Assembly (NCBI GenBank): GCA_963920525.1 | Contig: OY986435.1 | Span: forward strand, 272,420,848-272,484,847 | Source of the DNA: Dichetophora obliterata | Taxonomy: Eukaryota > Arthropoda > Insecta > Diptera > Sciomyzidae | DNA length: 64,000 nucleotides | Direction: 5' to 3' | Shown here: piece after piece, positions 22,135-34,374 of the stretch | Numbering within the stretch: position 1 is the stretch's first letter | Layout of the letters: the number at the start of each line of letters is the position of its first letter | The notes under the pieces: model-generated | What the model was told of the DNA's origin: nothing | Databases searched by the model: none | What the model saw: only the letters and a program-made list of their open reading frames with translations | Position numbers and translations under genes: made by a program

Positions 22135-23540
22135 TAGCTTGGTTCTGTGACTTTTCTCACCGCAGTTCTCACCAGGTTTTTTTTCAATTTGACGCCATTG
22201 TGACGTCATTCTCACTTGCACTGTCTCTGTAATAAAATGAGAAAAATCAGTGACTCGTCTCGCTTGTTTCAATTCTACTTTTGAAGGAATTCGATAGACC
22301 GATAAACGAAGTGTTTCTGTAAACTAAAATATGCGACTCGAATCGATTGAAGTTCTCACTATGTTCTAACTTGGTGAGAAACATTTTTGCTTGTTTGTGC
22401 AACAGTCATATTCAACAAAGTTGTGGATATAAATGTATCCATGTTTCAAATACTTCTACCGAGTGCAAGGTATCAACTTAAATTTTTTCATGTAGATTAT
22501 AAATATATTAAAATATTATATGTGCTACAATGTATACCTATATTGTGAAATATATCAAATGAAATATTTCATAAATGAGATTTATTCCATGATTAAATTT
22601 GTATAATTGCATTACGCAACCGCATTAAAAGAATACTCGGATCGTAATGTGTAGATTTGTAGGTTTGGGCATTTAATATCAACATCATTAAGTGCCAAAT
22701 TGTTTTCCATCAAAACAAGTAATTGCCAGCATAAATAGCATAAACGTGTATATTTCCGCCATATTCATAAATTTAGCACAAATAATATTTATATTTGTTT
22801 TTTATTTGTTGTTTATAGAAGAACCTCATGCAATTTCTATCACTAGATGCAATTTCATATATTCCCTTTCACTTGTGTATCTTTTTCATCACGGACCACT
22901 ATTTACTCGTTTATCAGTTACAGAAACACTAGTTTTCGCAAAAGTGAGTATTTTGGAATGAAACTATGTGACGTCAGAAAAAGTGACTATTTGTCGCAAT
23001 AGTTATAGAACCGAGCTACTGATTGTTGCTTGCAATCGAGCTGGCAATTGAAGAGTTTGAGTTTGTTGGTAAAATAAGTTTGAATTGTCATGACAAATTG
23101 TCACGTGTGTTCGTTCGCTAGGTTAAAAAAGAAAAAAAAAAATACAAAAAATTAAAAAATTAAAAAATTAAAAATAAAAAAATGCGGTGGTAATCCTTCA
23201 GTAGCCACCACGTGACATACCCTAAGGTAGTATGTTTCTGCTAGGTAATGATGTAGGTATTTTATTAATATATTTTTATTTATTAAAATCAAACTTAGAA
23301 ATAAATTTTTATGTGTCATATGTGTCGGAGTCTTTGTTTTAAGATTTCTTGGAAGTCGCTCATAATGCTCGCTGTATTATTTGTTTTATCTTTGTTCTTG
23401 ATGCCAGCCGAAAGATCAATTAATAAGGTTTCATATAAAAGAAAAAATATTGGATCATTGCAAATCAAATATTGACAAAAACAGCCTTGGGTGTGAAAAC
23501 TTGCTATTTTTTGTTTCGAAATTTTAAGTTTGGCTATATA
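22135..23540. other. Intronic AT-rich DNA, nothing recognised
   Basis: It contains an A-rich simple stretch (about 23125-23185) and short frames without signatures. Confidence 0.5.
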
Positions 23541-23753
23541 CAGGTGCCTTACTCTGTAATGCGATTCGAAAAGCAAATTCGATTCGAAAACAAAATCGCA
23601 CCAAGTATTAACATGGTTTTTTGACTAATTTTTAATTAGTTCGAATTTAATGCAGATAAAAACAGTATTTTAAAGCAGAGGTAGAAAGTTACTGCCATGA
23701 TTTTGTTTACGAATCGCATTTGCTTTTCGAATCGCATTACAGAGTAAAGCCCC
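23541..23753. mobile_element. MITE family 'CCTTACTCTGT', copy 2
   Basis: The left end is GCCTTACTCTGTAATGCG plus ATTCGAAAAG. The right end is the complement, ending ACAGAGTAAAGCCCC. The interior resembles the inner flanks of the 50.6-kb copy (CAAAATCGCACC). Confidence 0.8.
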
Positions 23754-23956
23754 AGGCATGTTCTGCATTCCACTTCCGAGTGGAACTAAAATTAAATCAG
23801 TTGTTCTACATATCACTTTTTTCGTTTTGTATTTTATTTAATTTATTAATATAATTAATTGGTTTAACGAAAAAGTTATCTATAGAACACTAAATATCGA
23901 ATTCTATTATGATTTATTTTCACTTCTACTCGGAAGTGGAATGCAGAACATGCCTG
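23753..23956. mobile_element. MITE with CAGGCATGTTCTGCATTCC ends
   Basis: The terminal inverted repeat CAGGCATGTTCTGCATTCCA extends through CTTCCGAGT on both sides. It directly abuts the preceding MITE. CAGG-type ends suggest hAT, but no 8-bp duplication is visible. Confidence 0.75.
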
Positions 23957-25212
23957 ATAGTATATTGTGAGAGGATTCATCTATTTTGAGAGCTCGTTAA
24001 CGCATTTTTAAAAACGTATATGTTGAATCTTTTAAACTTTACTAAAATATTTATCCTATTTAGTGTGGTTAGGGCTTTACATCCTGTTACACTTTTCAGC
24101 TAAAGGCAAGGAAGAAAAATTGTTGACATTTGTAACTCAAACAAGGTGCAATTAAATACTTTTTTGACTTCAAATTCGAGTCCAAAATACTAGCGACATT
24201 AACAATTTATAACAACTTTCCATTTTCTTATCTTTGAAGATTTGCTTGGCACATTCCTAATTTGCCTGTTGGCGTTTGCAATGATATCTTGACATATTTC
24301 TAAGTTCGACAAATTTTTCAATTTCATAAAAACTAGTGATATAGTTGTCAAAAACTCCTGACAATTTGTCATGTTTTTTGACAAGTTTATGGGGTTTGTT
24401 TTTAGAAACATGTCCGGTTGAATGCAAAGTCTCCCTGTGTATTGACTAAAGTTGTTGGACAACTTGTTGAATTTAACGATAATAATCGTTGTCGTTATCG
24501 GTCATTGTGCGTGCCATGTTCATAGCAAATGACAGTTTTCGCTAACTAACGGACTCTAACACTACAGGACTCTTATCAGGACACCCAGTACCCTTTTTTG
24601 CAAATATTATTTTATCATCGTATTTGAAAAAATTCTGTTTATATTCCTATTCGAACAAAATGTACAAAACGTTTCGTACAAAACGATGTTATTAAAGGCT
24701 TTATAAAGAATAAAGCAACGGTAATTACTTTGCAGTGAAGCAAAATGTCAAAAGCAAATGAAAACTTTTATGTAATTGTTTGAAATATAAAAAAAGCATT
24801 GACCATATATCTGAGCTCTTGGCGTGATAAATAAAAGTTTAAATACAAATGATCGAGAACGGAACCTACTAGGTTAATGCCGATTGTAGTGATCATGCTC
24901 TTAAGAGGCTTTATGGCTTTACTGGCTATGCACTTTGCAAAATTATGGTCCACATTGTTTAAAATTCATGAAAAATTATTAACTTTACGTAAAAAATATA
25001 GAGGCAGTGCGTAAGTAGTGCCTTTATTTGTGACCTAAGCTTTAGCTTTTCTGGGCTAATTTTTTTAATTGTTTTATATCTTATCAAATTAATCCATTAG
25101 AATCTATATAAATCAACATTCAAGATTTTAGAAATAGATTTAATAAGATTTTCTAATTTAATACTTGTCAATAATATATATTTTATAAAAATAAATACAT
25201 AAGAATTCTTAA
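23957..25212. other. DNA downstream of the SLC26 gene
   Basis: Probably includes the transporter's 3' UTR; a reverse-strand AATAAA lies at 25023-25028, about 190 bp past the stop. No other gene was recognised. Confidence 0.45.
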
Positions 25213-27504
25213 TTATAAAGGAACAATGATTGCATCGGCATCACCGTTTAAGATATTTTTTGCCGTTGCGTGACTCACAACTTCTTGAAGGCTTTTGCCG
25301 TATTTAAACATGTTACGTTCAAGATGATGCAAACGACATAAAACACCAGCCGCTGTTAAATTCCAATTCCAACATAGCAATTTGCAGTTAAACACTAATA
25401 AATCCTCTTTCAGAGAAATTATATTCTGTAAAGTAAAGAAAATAATAACGTTAAAGATGAAAAAGCAATAGTTTTTGGTGGAAAAAACTCACAAATGCTA
25501 CAGTGGAATCAATCATATTTATCTCCTCACCCCTTATGACGAAGTAATCTATTGCCTCACCGCTTAAAGTTGTGAATTTTATTACTTTTGACTTCAAGAA
25601 TTCAGCGGAGGAGTAACTTAAATTTTCCTTTACCACAACGAGACCAACAACGTTGCCATTTATCTAAAAATTGAAAATGCTTAATAAAACATGTGCTTTA
25701 TTTTAGCTCTGGATAACCTACCCTTTCACTGGTAATCGTAATTTTTGGTCTCGCGCTGTGATACAAAACAAAACTTAGATTAACAATAATGCCGCAAACT
25801 ATGCCGTATTCAAGACTCCAGAAGAGGCAAACTAGTAATGTTACAATTAAAGGTATCATGTCAATCTCTAAAATAAAGAGAATAGAGAAAGTAAGGTATT
25901 GGAGGAAAATGTCTTAGTAAAATATTAATTAGGAGAAATATTTTCTTGAATTATTGTTGCTGTTAAAAAGTTATCTTTGAATACTCACTCTTGGCTCGCC
26001 AAATTTCTGCTATTCTGTCGTATTCAATCATGTAGATCATTGCTGCTATGATAATCGCGGCCAGTGTTGCTTTTGGAATATAGTAGAATGTTGTTGTTAG
26101 AAAAGCCAGCGCCATGATAACCAATGTTCCCGTAACAATTCCACCTAAAGGAGTTTTAACACCACTCGAATTATTGATGGCAGTTCGCGTAAAAGAGCCT
26201 GTAGTAGGCATTGAAGAAACAAAACTACCAAGTATATTGCACATACCCAATGCAATCATCTCCTGCGATGCGTCGACGATTTTACCCTTTGCTTTGTAAA
26301 TTTTTAAAATATGATTATACTGTTTATTATAATGTACAATACTCACAAAAAGCCTTGGCCACTGCAATGCTCTCCAAAATGGAAATTAATGGTATGGAAA
26401 TTATTGATACACCCAATTTGGAAATCATTTCACCAAATGGGACATCAGCCTCATTTTCATATGTGCTAAAAGGTGGAATTTTAAATGGTGGCAGCCCAGA
26501 AGTGATTTTGCCGCTAACTTTAAATGGTAGCCAGTCACCATGGCTTAAAAAATAGCACAGCATAATTCCCACTACAACAGCTAACGCATTACGTGATAGG
26601 GAAATGTATTTGGTTATGACTTTCTGCCGACAAGAAATGTCGCGAACTTTCTGCAAAACAAATAATAGTTCATGATATACTAATATATATCGGAAACATT
26701 CATGAATAAAAATTGTGCTCCGTTAAAAACTTACCTTCAATAGCAGCAAACCAATCAATGTCGAAACACCTAGTATAGAATCGTTAAGGCTCGTCTGTGA
26801 GATATGTTTAAAAAAGTTGCTCCACGATTCAATAAACTCATTGGAGGGACCTACAAGCACAAAATAACGAAAATATTTACAAACAACTCGCCAAACTTCC
26901 TTATCTTTTACCTACTTTTAATACCAAACAAACTGTTGATTTGCCCGCTGCCAATTGTTATGGCAGCTGCCGTGGTGAAGCCCGTCGTGACAGGCACAGA
27001 AATAAATTGCATCAGCACACCTAAATTTAATATGCCCATCAGTGTGATGACACATCCGGCTAGAAAACAGGATAGCACAGCGTAATCAGCATTTCCTGCT
27101 ATGTGTGTTTGAACCATTAATGCCATTATAGCAGTAGGTCCTTAACAAGAAAAATGTGTCATGTGTCATAGAACTCCTGGTGATATTTGTTTTAAACCTA
27201 CCCACTGTTATATCTTTGCAAGTGCCGAAAATGACGTAAACAAAGCAACCCAAAAATGCTGAATATAACCCATATTGTGGCGTAAGACCTGCTATTGTGC
27301 CATAAGCAATCGCCTGAGGTATTGCTGTGAGGCCGACAGTAAGTCCAGCAACAAAGTCCTGCAGCAAGAATTTCGACTTGTATTTTGGCAGCCAGCTCAA
27401 GACAGGCAATACACTTTTGACTGTTTCAATACTGCAGCATTTTCTGGATTGTTTCGTTACAGTGTCGCAAAAATCAGGCAGGCTTTCACGATAAATGTTC
27501 AAAT
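25213..27504 (-). CDS. SLC26/SulP anion transporter (SLC26A11-like), 8 exons, first exon not found
   Basis: A plasma- or organelle-membrane exchanger for sulfate, chloride or related anions. Exons on the - strand, all with GT/AG and matching phases, are 27504-27202, 27140-26916, 26850-26735, 26650-26347, 26291-25989, 25867-25722, 25663-25493 and 25425-25213, giving 592 residues and a stop. The SulP signature TAIPQAIAYGTIAGLTPQYG followed by LYSAFLG is in the first exon. VTTGFTTAAAITIGSGQI, the VAKAF/SKGKIVDASQE junction and TGSFTRTAINNSSGVKTPLG are characteristic membrane segments. The cytoplasmic STAS domain fills the last two to three exons. The first exon starts in mid-codon after a good acceptor (TTTCTAG), with no in-frame ATG, so a short upstream coding exon exists but I could not locate it. 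The gene is antisense within Nlp intron 2. Drosophila CG7912 is the likely counterpart. Confidence 0.93.
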
Positions 27505-27630
27505 CTAGAAATAGAAAGAATATAGTGCATAAGGTTGATAAGGTTGATGATCCTGGTTAACATCACAGGACTCAATAAGCGAACCCATTTAAATTGTTTC
27601 CCATTTGACATAAAAAAGACAAGAGACTAT

Positions 27631-28550
27631 GGCCCCTATTACGAATTCATATGATACACGATAAACGCTTGCATTCTGTTATGCGGTATTACGAACTTAC
27701 ATTTGTCGTATTAAATCCGACAGATAGCGTTTATCGCAAACAAATGGTATTACGAAACGAATCGTATCGGATCAGCTGTTCAATTTCATACGTTTGCAAG
27801 CGGCTAAATATTCTTGTACGATAGCTGAAATTATATATGAATTTTTAATCTTTTTCGAATAATGTTAGTATTAAAGTGATAGAAATAAGTTTTTGGACAG
27901 GATTTGAGCAAAATCCATGCGATCTCTTCTGGCCAAGAGTAGTGAGCTCGAAAACTAAACTGGAGCGTCTTGCCACTTCAACGGAAGAAAACGCCAAATG
28001 GAAGCATCCCTCAACTGCTTTCCTTTCACAGCATCTATGCTGTGCAAAGAACTCAATGGAACGTCGGAAACATATTTATATATTTTATTTTTGAACTTTT
28101 ACAGCTCTATTCTGGCAAATTAACAAATTGTTAACCAGTATTTTGAATATTTCTATGTGTTTGTTGTTTTCAAAACAAAATTTAAAGCTCAAAAATCAAA
28201 ATTTGTTAATGAAATTGTTAATAACTGAAAAGCAGTTGACAATTTTTATCAAATTTTTTTATTTTTGAGCTTCAAATTTTGTTTTGAAATCAAAAAATTA
28301 CAACAAACACATAGAAATATTCAAAATACTGGTTAACAATTTGTTAATTTGCCAGAATAGGGCTGTTAGTATCTTGAATTGAGAATTTAAGTTGTTTTTC
28401 TTGAATTCACAGTAAAATGTAAGCAAAAATCACTGTCATTCACAATAGCATATCTATCGGGCGTATGAAAACGATAATTCGAAAGCTTGATTTTTACGAT
28501 ACGCTTGCAAGCGTTTATCGTCTATCGTATAAAAATTCATAATAGGGGGG
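27631..28550. mobile_element. Inverted-repeat element with TAT duplication, carrying a nested MITE
   Basis: Left GGCCCCTATTACGAATTC and right GAATTCATAATAG-type... end GGGGGG form inverted ends, with shared inner motifs CGATAAACGCTTGCA. TAT flanks both sides (27628-27630 and 28551-28553). A 264-bp MITE is inserted at 28102. It lies just upstream of the recognised SLC26 exons. Confidence 0.75.
28102..28365. mobile_element. MITE family 'CAGCCCTATTCTGGCA', copy 1
   Basis: Inverted ends CAGCTCTATTCTGGCAAATT and its complement, with TTA duplicated at 28099-28101 and 28366-28368. The long arms include ATTTCTATGTGTTTGTTG. Copy 2 is at 60033-60297 with duplication TAA. Both fit the TWA target of PIF/Harbinger elements. 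Confidence 0.9.
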
Positions 28551-28968
28551 TATATCAAAAATAACCTGAAAAACAGGGTTGCAAAAATATTAAAATACAA
28601 GAGTTGCAATTGTGGATGAAGGTTCATTACAAGCTAATAACAATATTAAATGGTTTTATGGTAGAAAGCCGAAACTATTTAATAAAACAAAAAGATTAAA
28701 GAGAAAGACTTGGGCACCAGTTGCATTGTTAAAGTTTTACAAGTGGTACCAAGTGATAGAGCGCTTGCCTGACACCCAGGAGTTCCGGGTTTATTTCTTG
28801 CTATTTTCTAATCACTTGAAATTAAAATGCATAAATATTTGCGTCTTAACAGTTGTAGACGGTGATGGATGTATGATATGGTTGGAAGTTTGTGGAATGG
28901 ATCGCTTAGTAACTTGAATTGACTGAGGTAATGGCATAATACTATAGCAATGCCTGCCTTAGATTAAC
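28366..28968. other. Intronic DNA, no gene recognised
   Basis: The right arm of the preceding element reaches 28550. An open frame at 28612-28917 (+) has no identifiable domain and begins without ATG. Confidence 0.4.
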
Positions 28969-29106
28969 TGCATTATTCTGTATCACGAAGAAGCACACCA
29001 ACGATGAGAAAGACACGAGAAGCAATACTTTCATCCATACAAAATTGTATTGCTTCTCGTGTCTTTCTCATCATTGGTGTGCTTGTTCGTGATACAGAAT
29101 AATGCA
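28969..29106. repeat. 138-bp near-perfect palindrome, copy 1
   Basis: TGCATTATTCTGTATCACGA and GAAGCAATAC arms pair across a short loop; the stem includes AGCACACCAACGATGAGAAA. A second copy lies at 30804-30934. It is probably a hairpin MITE. Confidence 0.8.
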
Positions 29107-30803
29107 CTAAAAATCAGTATAACGCATGATCGATCACACTTTTGTGAGACTAACTATTCCTGCTGATACACTTACATGGCACACAACAAAATTATTAGAA
29201 TTACAATTAGAATTAAAATTATTTAAACGCGCACTGTTGTTGGTTTGATAACACTTTATCACGTATGGTGGAAATAGTTCCATGTATATCCCCTTGAATT
29301 TATACTAATAATGGAGTTCATCGAGCGTGTTGATTGTTTCTCATTGGCTTTTTTGCACTTTAATTTCGTACGAAATCCGAATTAATTGTTTCATTGTCGC
29401 TTCTTTTTAATATATACCCACACACGTATTTTTTCGTTTGTTCCTCTTCTTTTTTTTTGTTTGAAATAATAACTGAGATACACACTAAACCGGAAGAAAT
29501 GAGCTGTTAATAATAAAGTAGTAATGGAAATTTTTATTAGGTTTAACATAATAAATATTTAAACTTCCGAAAAATGTGCCGATATGTATTTCTGTCACGT
29601 CGGCTTAGCCAGCGACCAAGTTAACGCGCTTATTGCTGTTTTGGTAAAATTTTGAAGCATTTCAATAGTAAGTTATTTACCCACATTTAATAGTTCACTA
29701 AATAACTTACTGCACGATTAATTAGTATATCATTGTTAGGAGTTTCAAACAAGGTATTGTTTAATATTTGAAGCGTCGCCACGAATAAAGTAAACGACAA
29801 AATTATAAGTTTTCCGGAATTGAAAAAATCGATTTTAATGGCGCACTTAGAACCATTTGATTTAAATTTCCTCTTTATTGTTGTAAGAGTTATAAAGAAA
29901 TTTGGCTTTATATAAAAAAAAATATCCATATTCAAGTCAGAGCATTTTTAACGGTAGTAAGAAAAAAAAACATGTTTGATTAGTTTGTCGCTTATAACGT
30001 TATATGCGGCAACGCTTTATTTATTTAAATGATAACAATCAGTTGTTGATCAGCTTGTGAGTTTTTAATAACTTCGTTTAAAATACAGATTTCTTAAAAC
30101 ACTTATATATTTATAAAAAAAAAAACAAGCACCTTCCAATTCAGTCATTTTTTAGAAAGAACTTTTCAAAGAAAATGTTATAGAATGTTTAAGAAAATTA
30201 TTGTTCGAAAAGCACGTATGTTCCGATTTTGTGTACTTTCGTGCTGCTTGATTTTAACTAAACTGTCTTGATTTACACAACACTAACTGCTAAATTCAAG
30301 TGATCAAATCGACCGCACAATTCCGAATGATATTTAATACACGACTGAAATTTCTTATTTAATACATTGTTGATACTTTTTGTTGTTACGCTCTAATGGG
30401 CTGTCAAGCACAGCTCTTTTAATCGGCCGGCAACTGCTATTATTTATCATCTTAAAGTACAATATATATACTTCTATTTTTTCACTGAAGTACCGGCGGG
30501 CTGAATATTTACCTTTGTTCCCTTTGAGTTTTTTTTACTAAAAAGATAAGAATTAAAACGTGGCGCTTCCAATTTTCGTTCATTGCTTTGTTGTGATTCC
30601 AATTTTTTTTTGTTAAAGTGCGTTTCACGTGATATCGAACATTGCGACAAGTGTGACGATACTATAAACCAAGAATTTTAAATTCTCAAATATTGATAAG
30701 CCATGAATATCAATATGGGATCAAATAATAGCCGTTTCTTAAAATTGTTGGACCAGGTACATAGCATGTAAATTACCAGTATAACGTGTGCGGAATGAAA
30801 TTT
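29107..30803. other. Intronic DNA between two hairpin copies
   Basis: No coding signature was found on either strand. It may contain the missing SLC26 first exon, but none could be supported. Confidence 0.4.
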
Positions 30804-30934
30804 ACTGCATCACGAAATAGCACACCAACGACAAGCAAGACACGAGAAGCAATACTTTTTTCTATACGAAATTCTATTGCTTCTCGTGTCTTGCTTGTCG
30901 TTGGTGTGCATTTTCTTTATACAGAATAAAGCAG
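30804..30934. repeat. Hairpin palindrome, copy 2
   Basis: Arms CACACCAACGACAAGCAAGA and GACACGAGAAGCAATA pair with their complements. It is close in sequence to the copy at 28969-29106 but has a degraded left end. Confidence 0.75.
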
Positions 30935-31474
30935 TTAGACAAGACTTTGGAGAATTTTTTCACAGAGTAAATGAAATCGACGAGCAAATCAAAAAATTTA
31001 AAAATACCTGCATAGTTTTGCTTCACAATGCACATGTGCTTGGTGGTGTATTCAAATGTATTTTAGTTTTCAAATTTCTAACTTTTTTCTAAATTATTCA
31101 GTATTCTAAGTAAAAATAATTTATGAATTTTTAAAAAATAATCCAAACAAGAAAAGAGTAGTAAAGTCATCAAATGTTTTATTGAGCTGAATTTTAAAAA
31201 TTCGACTTTATGTAAAACTATTAAACTTTTTCATAGTGGAAAACCAGTTATTGATAAAAAATGGCAAAACACGCGCAATGCAAGTTCAACTGCAAGCGCA
31301 TGAAAAAGTCACAGGTTTCCTGATAAAAATCGTTATAACTAATTTTCCCGATATTTCCCGACAATAAAATTGTTTTGCATTGTGTTTACAATTGTTTAGA
31401 AAAGTATAGTCACCTCCTACATTAAAAAAATTACAGTTTCGTTAGTATCGTAAGTAGAGACGTAGAATTCCTTT
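30935..31474. other. Intronic AT-rich DNA, nothing recognised
   Basis: Short frames only. Confidence 0.5.
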
Positions 31475-31677
31475 TTATGCAGTATAGAGAAAACTTATAG
31501 TTTTTTTCATTTATATCTTTCAAAACTATTTTAAAGCATTTAATTTTCTAAATGAAAATTATTTAAAAACTAATTTGTTTTGTATAATAATTTTTCGTTT
31601 GATATTTTTAGTGATGAATTTGTTGTTCTTGTACATTTTAATGTTGGTTAAACTTCAATGCAATTCAAAGTTATCTT

Positions 31678-32205
31678 AATATATAAAAGGCAAGCACGCT
31701 GCTCCGTGCTCAATATCTCTCAAACTGTTCAGCCTAAAAGTATGCACATCTTAATTCATAAAGGCAAGCATACTGCTCCGCACACAGTATTTCTCAAACT
31801 GTAATTATTTTTTGACAGTAAAGTAATTAAACAAGGCATACTTTTCTCAAAAATGTTCGGCCTGAAAGTATACACAGAAAATATATTTGATGCTTATCAG
31901 TGACAATATTGACTTTTTAGTAATTTAGTTTTTACAATAGTACGTTTTTGCTCTAACTACTCCTTTTATAAATAAGTTATGACGGATTTATGGAAATTCT
32001 TCGTAGCGAGTTGCTGCTTATATAATGGTTGCTAAGTTTTCAACACTGCTTCAATACTTCAAGTGTTATTTAAAGTAGTATATTTGTATTTTGCAAAAAT
32101 CAAGTGAACAAAAAATCAAGCCTTAAAAAAGAAGAAAGTGCTTTCGGTAAATGGCTCCAAAAAGGAAGTGCGCGGAGGACCCGTCGTAGTGTTTAAAAAA
32201 AGGAA
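31678..32205. mobile_element. Insertion within the dispersed repeat (unclassified)
   Basis: Defined by comparison with the copy near 6715. It begins with TTAATATATAAAAGGCAAGC, and a partial internal duplication repeats GGCAAGCA-ACTGCTCCG and CTCAAACTGT. There are no terminal inverted repeats. A TC...AT-rich start is compatible with a Helitron-like element, but this is unproven. Confidence 0.45.
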
Positions 32206-32589
32206 ATATACATTTCGGAAAAAATATGAATTGTTTATTTTTCCTGTATAAGAGCATGTTCTATATGGAAATGTATTTTAAAAGTTATTTAAATTTTAGC
32301 TAACAAAATAGATTTTTTAATGAAAAAAATATAATGCATAATATAAATAATTAAAGTTTATTATATTAAAAAAAATAGAGTTTCCAAAGGACAACGCATG
32401 CGCAAACCTGCGTAGTAGTAATACATACTGGCTCTGTTGCTACACGCATCTGTATTCTCTATTGTATTTATCTTGCTGAAAATAAACAAAACCAATAATA
32501 AACGACAAAAACAAAAACAACTGATGTGTATATATTTAGGTAGGTACATTTTCGTACTACATATTAATAACAACAACAACGAAAGCATC

Positions 32590-33325
32590 ACAACCCAGCA
32601 GGGAAGCGATCGCTCCATTAGCGCATCTGAAGCGCTCCACAAAAACGGTAGAGGGCTTCATTCTCCTTGTGTATAGCGCATTTTTTAACATAGTCATGCC
32701 ATCAGATGTATGCGCTCCGCTCCGGCTGTAGAGAATATAAAATCGTATAAAACTGTAATATAAAAATGTAGCAAAAACAGAGTGCTTTGCTCTCCTTGTA
32801 GTTGAAAGAAAAATTTTGCGGGAACGTAAGTCAAAATTATCTATTGTTCAGGAGGCAAAGAAAACTGTATATTATTATGAAGCTCTACGATAATGTATTG
32901 TTTCAAACGATCTACCTCAATTTTTTCATACAAACATTAAAAATTAAAAAAGGACATAAATGTAGAGTTTTGACCAATCTACCTAAACCGTTAATAAACG
33001 TTACTTTGCGCAATTTTGACATACATCCTATTAGACTTAGGGCGACAATATAAAAAGGTATGATTTTTTTGCATTATTATTGATTTCTCATTTGATGAAG
33101 GAAAAACAGAAAACATAGCTTTAAAACGATTTGATGAATTTTGACAGTTTTTTAAAATAATTTTTTTTTTTACATTAAAATCTAATACTTTTTTTTCAAG
33201 TGCAACGTTATTCTAACAGAAAGTGGTACAAATATAGCGCTATACAAACATCACTATTTGCAAGGAGAATGAATCGCTATTTTCGTGCATATAAGTAATG
33301 CGCATTGAAATTTTTGCTGGGAATA
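32590..33325. mobile_element. Inverted-repeat insertion, CCCAGCA ends
   Basis: The left CCCAGCAGGGAAGCG and right (reversed) CCCAGCAAAAATTTC ends share an inner CATTCTCCTTG and TATAGCGC. It interrupts the dispersed repeat. Exact target duplication is unresolved. Confidence 0.55.
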
Positions 33326-33660
33326 ACAAACGACACGATTGCGAACCAAACCAATAACCACAATAACCAAACCAACAACCATAACAACAGCATAAGCAGC
33401 TACTAAAGCAGCTTGTGAGTAACTTTTCTCTTTGGATTTTGGTATTTTGTATCTTTATTAAAGAGGTGACAAAACCCAAAGTTAAATATTCGTACTCTAA
33501 CTGATATTTTCTCATATATTGTATCTTTGTACGATGAATATTAAAAGCTGTAGGTATACCCCAAAGTGTCAACTATAATCTTTAAATGTGTTTGAAAAAT
33601 TTGTGAAAACAATGACCCCCATATAAAAACAGCGCTGTAAGACGTAATTCTTCGTCAAAA

Positions 33661-34374
33661 AGGAAGCGAGAAAACATGAAATTTAAGCAGTAGCAAAGTT
33701 CGTTCTCAACTAAACGCTGAAAATGTGGGTCGCACAGCCAAACCCTATAGGTACTTGGCTAGAAGGTATAAAGTATACGATCAATCTTTTAAAAAATATC
33801 TGCAAAACATAGCTATCAAGAAATATGTTAAAAAAGTCGTTATTGATATCAAAGATAAGCAAAAAACCACAATCAAAACCTCGCTCAGGCTGATATCCCA
33901 AATTTTTTTCCTGCTAATTCAAACGTACTGTATAATTGAAGCACAGTCGCGAATAACGTTGCAAAAGCCACTTTGCAAAACCGATTTAATTGCAGATTAC
34001 TGTTAACATGACTCTCTTACATTGCCTTAACACCAAATCAGCCAAAAATATGCACCTTATCGCTATAAGGAAGTGTCAGTCAGTGCAAGAACGTTGTATG
34101 TTTCATACAAAATTAAAAGAGGTAAATTATCTAAAGTAATTGATTAGTATAACAGATGCACAAAAAGGAAGACCAATGTTGGTAATTGAATTGATAATAA
34201 CAATAGAATATTGAAGAATTGTGGTAATGAATACATTTTAAGAAAAAATAAGTATACCTCCAAAAAACGCTCCAAAGCAGGTAAAATGGAATAAGGTTGT
34301 AAGTTCATATGCAAAAAATTCAACATACGTGCAATAAAGGAACATTATTTTAAACTCTATAAAAAAAAACTAAA
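33661..34374. other. Intronic DNA, no gene recognised
   Basis: The open frame at 33725-34006 (+) has no family signature. Confidence 0.4.

Larger units (their letters stand above)
31475..33660 (+). mobile_element. Second copy of the 6.5-7.4 kb dispersed repeat, with two insertions
   Basis: Collinear with about 6500-7440 in three blocks: 31475-31675, about 32205-32580 and about 33325-33660. Shared words include CAATGCAATTCAAAGTTAT, TATCTTGCTGAAAATAAACA and GCTGTAAGACGTAATTCT. The gaps are filled by two unrelated insertions. The 290-bp inverted arms that bound the first copy are not seen here. Confidence 0.75.

Noticed and set aside
26114..27085. + strand frames overlapping the SLC26 exons
   Set aside because: They are antisense shadows of transporter exons; the - strand has conserved motifs and consistent splice phases.
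28612..28917. 101-codon + strand frame in the Nlp intron
   Set aside because: Non-ATG start, no domain, and surrounded by repeats.
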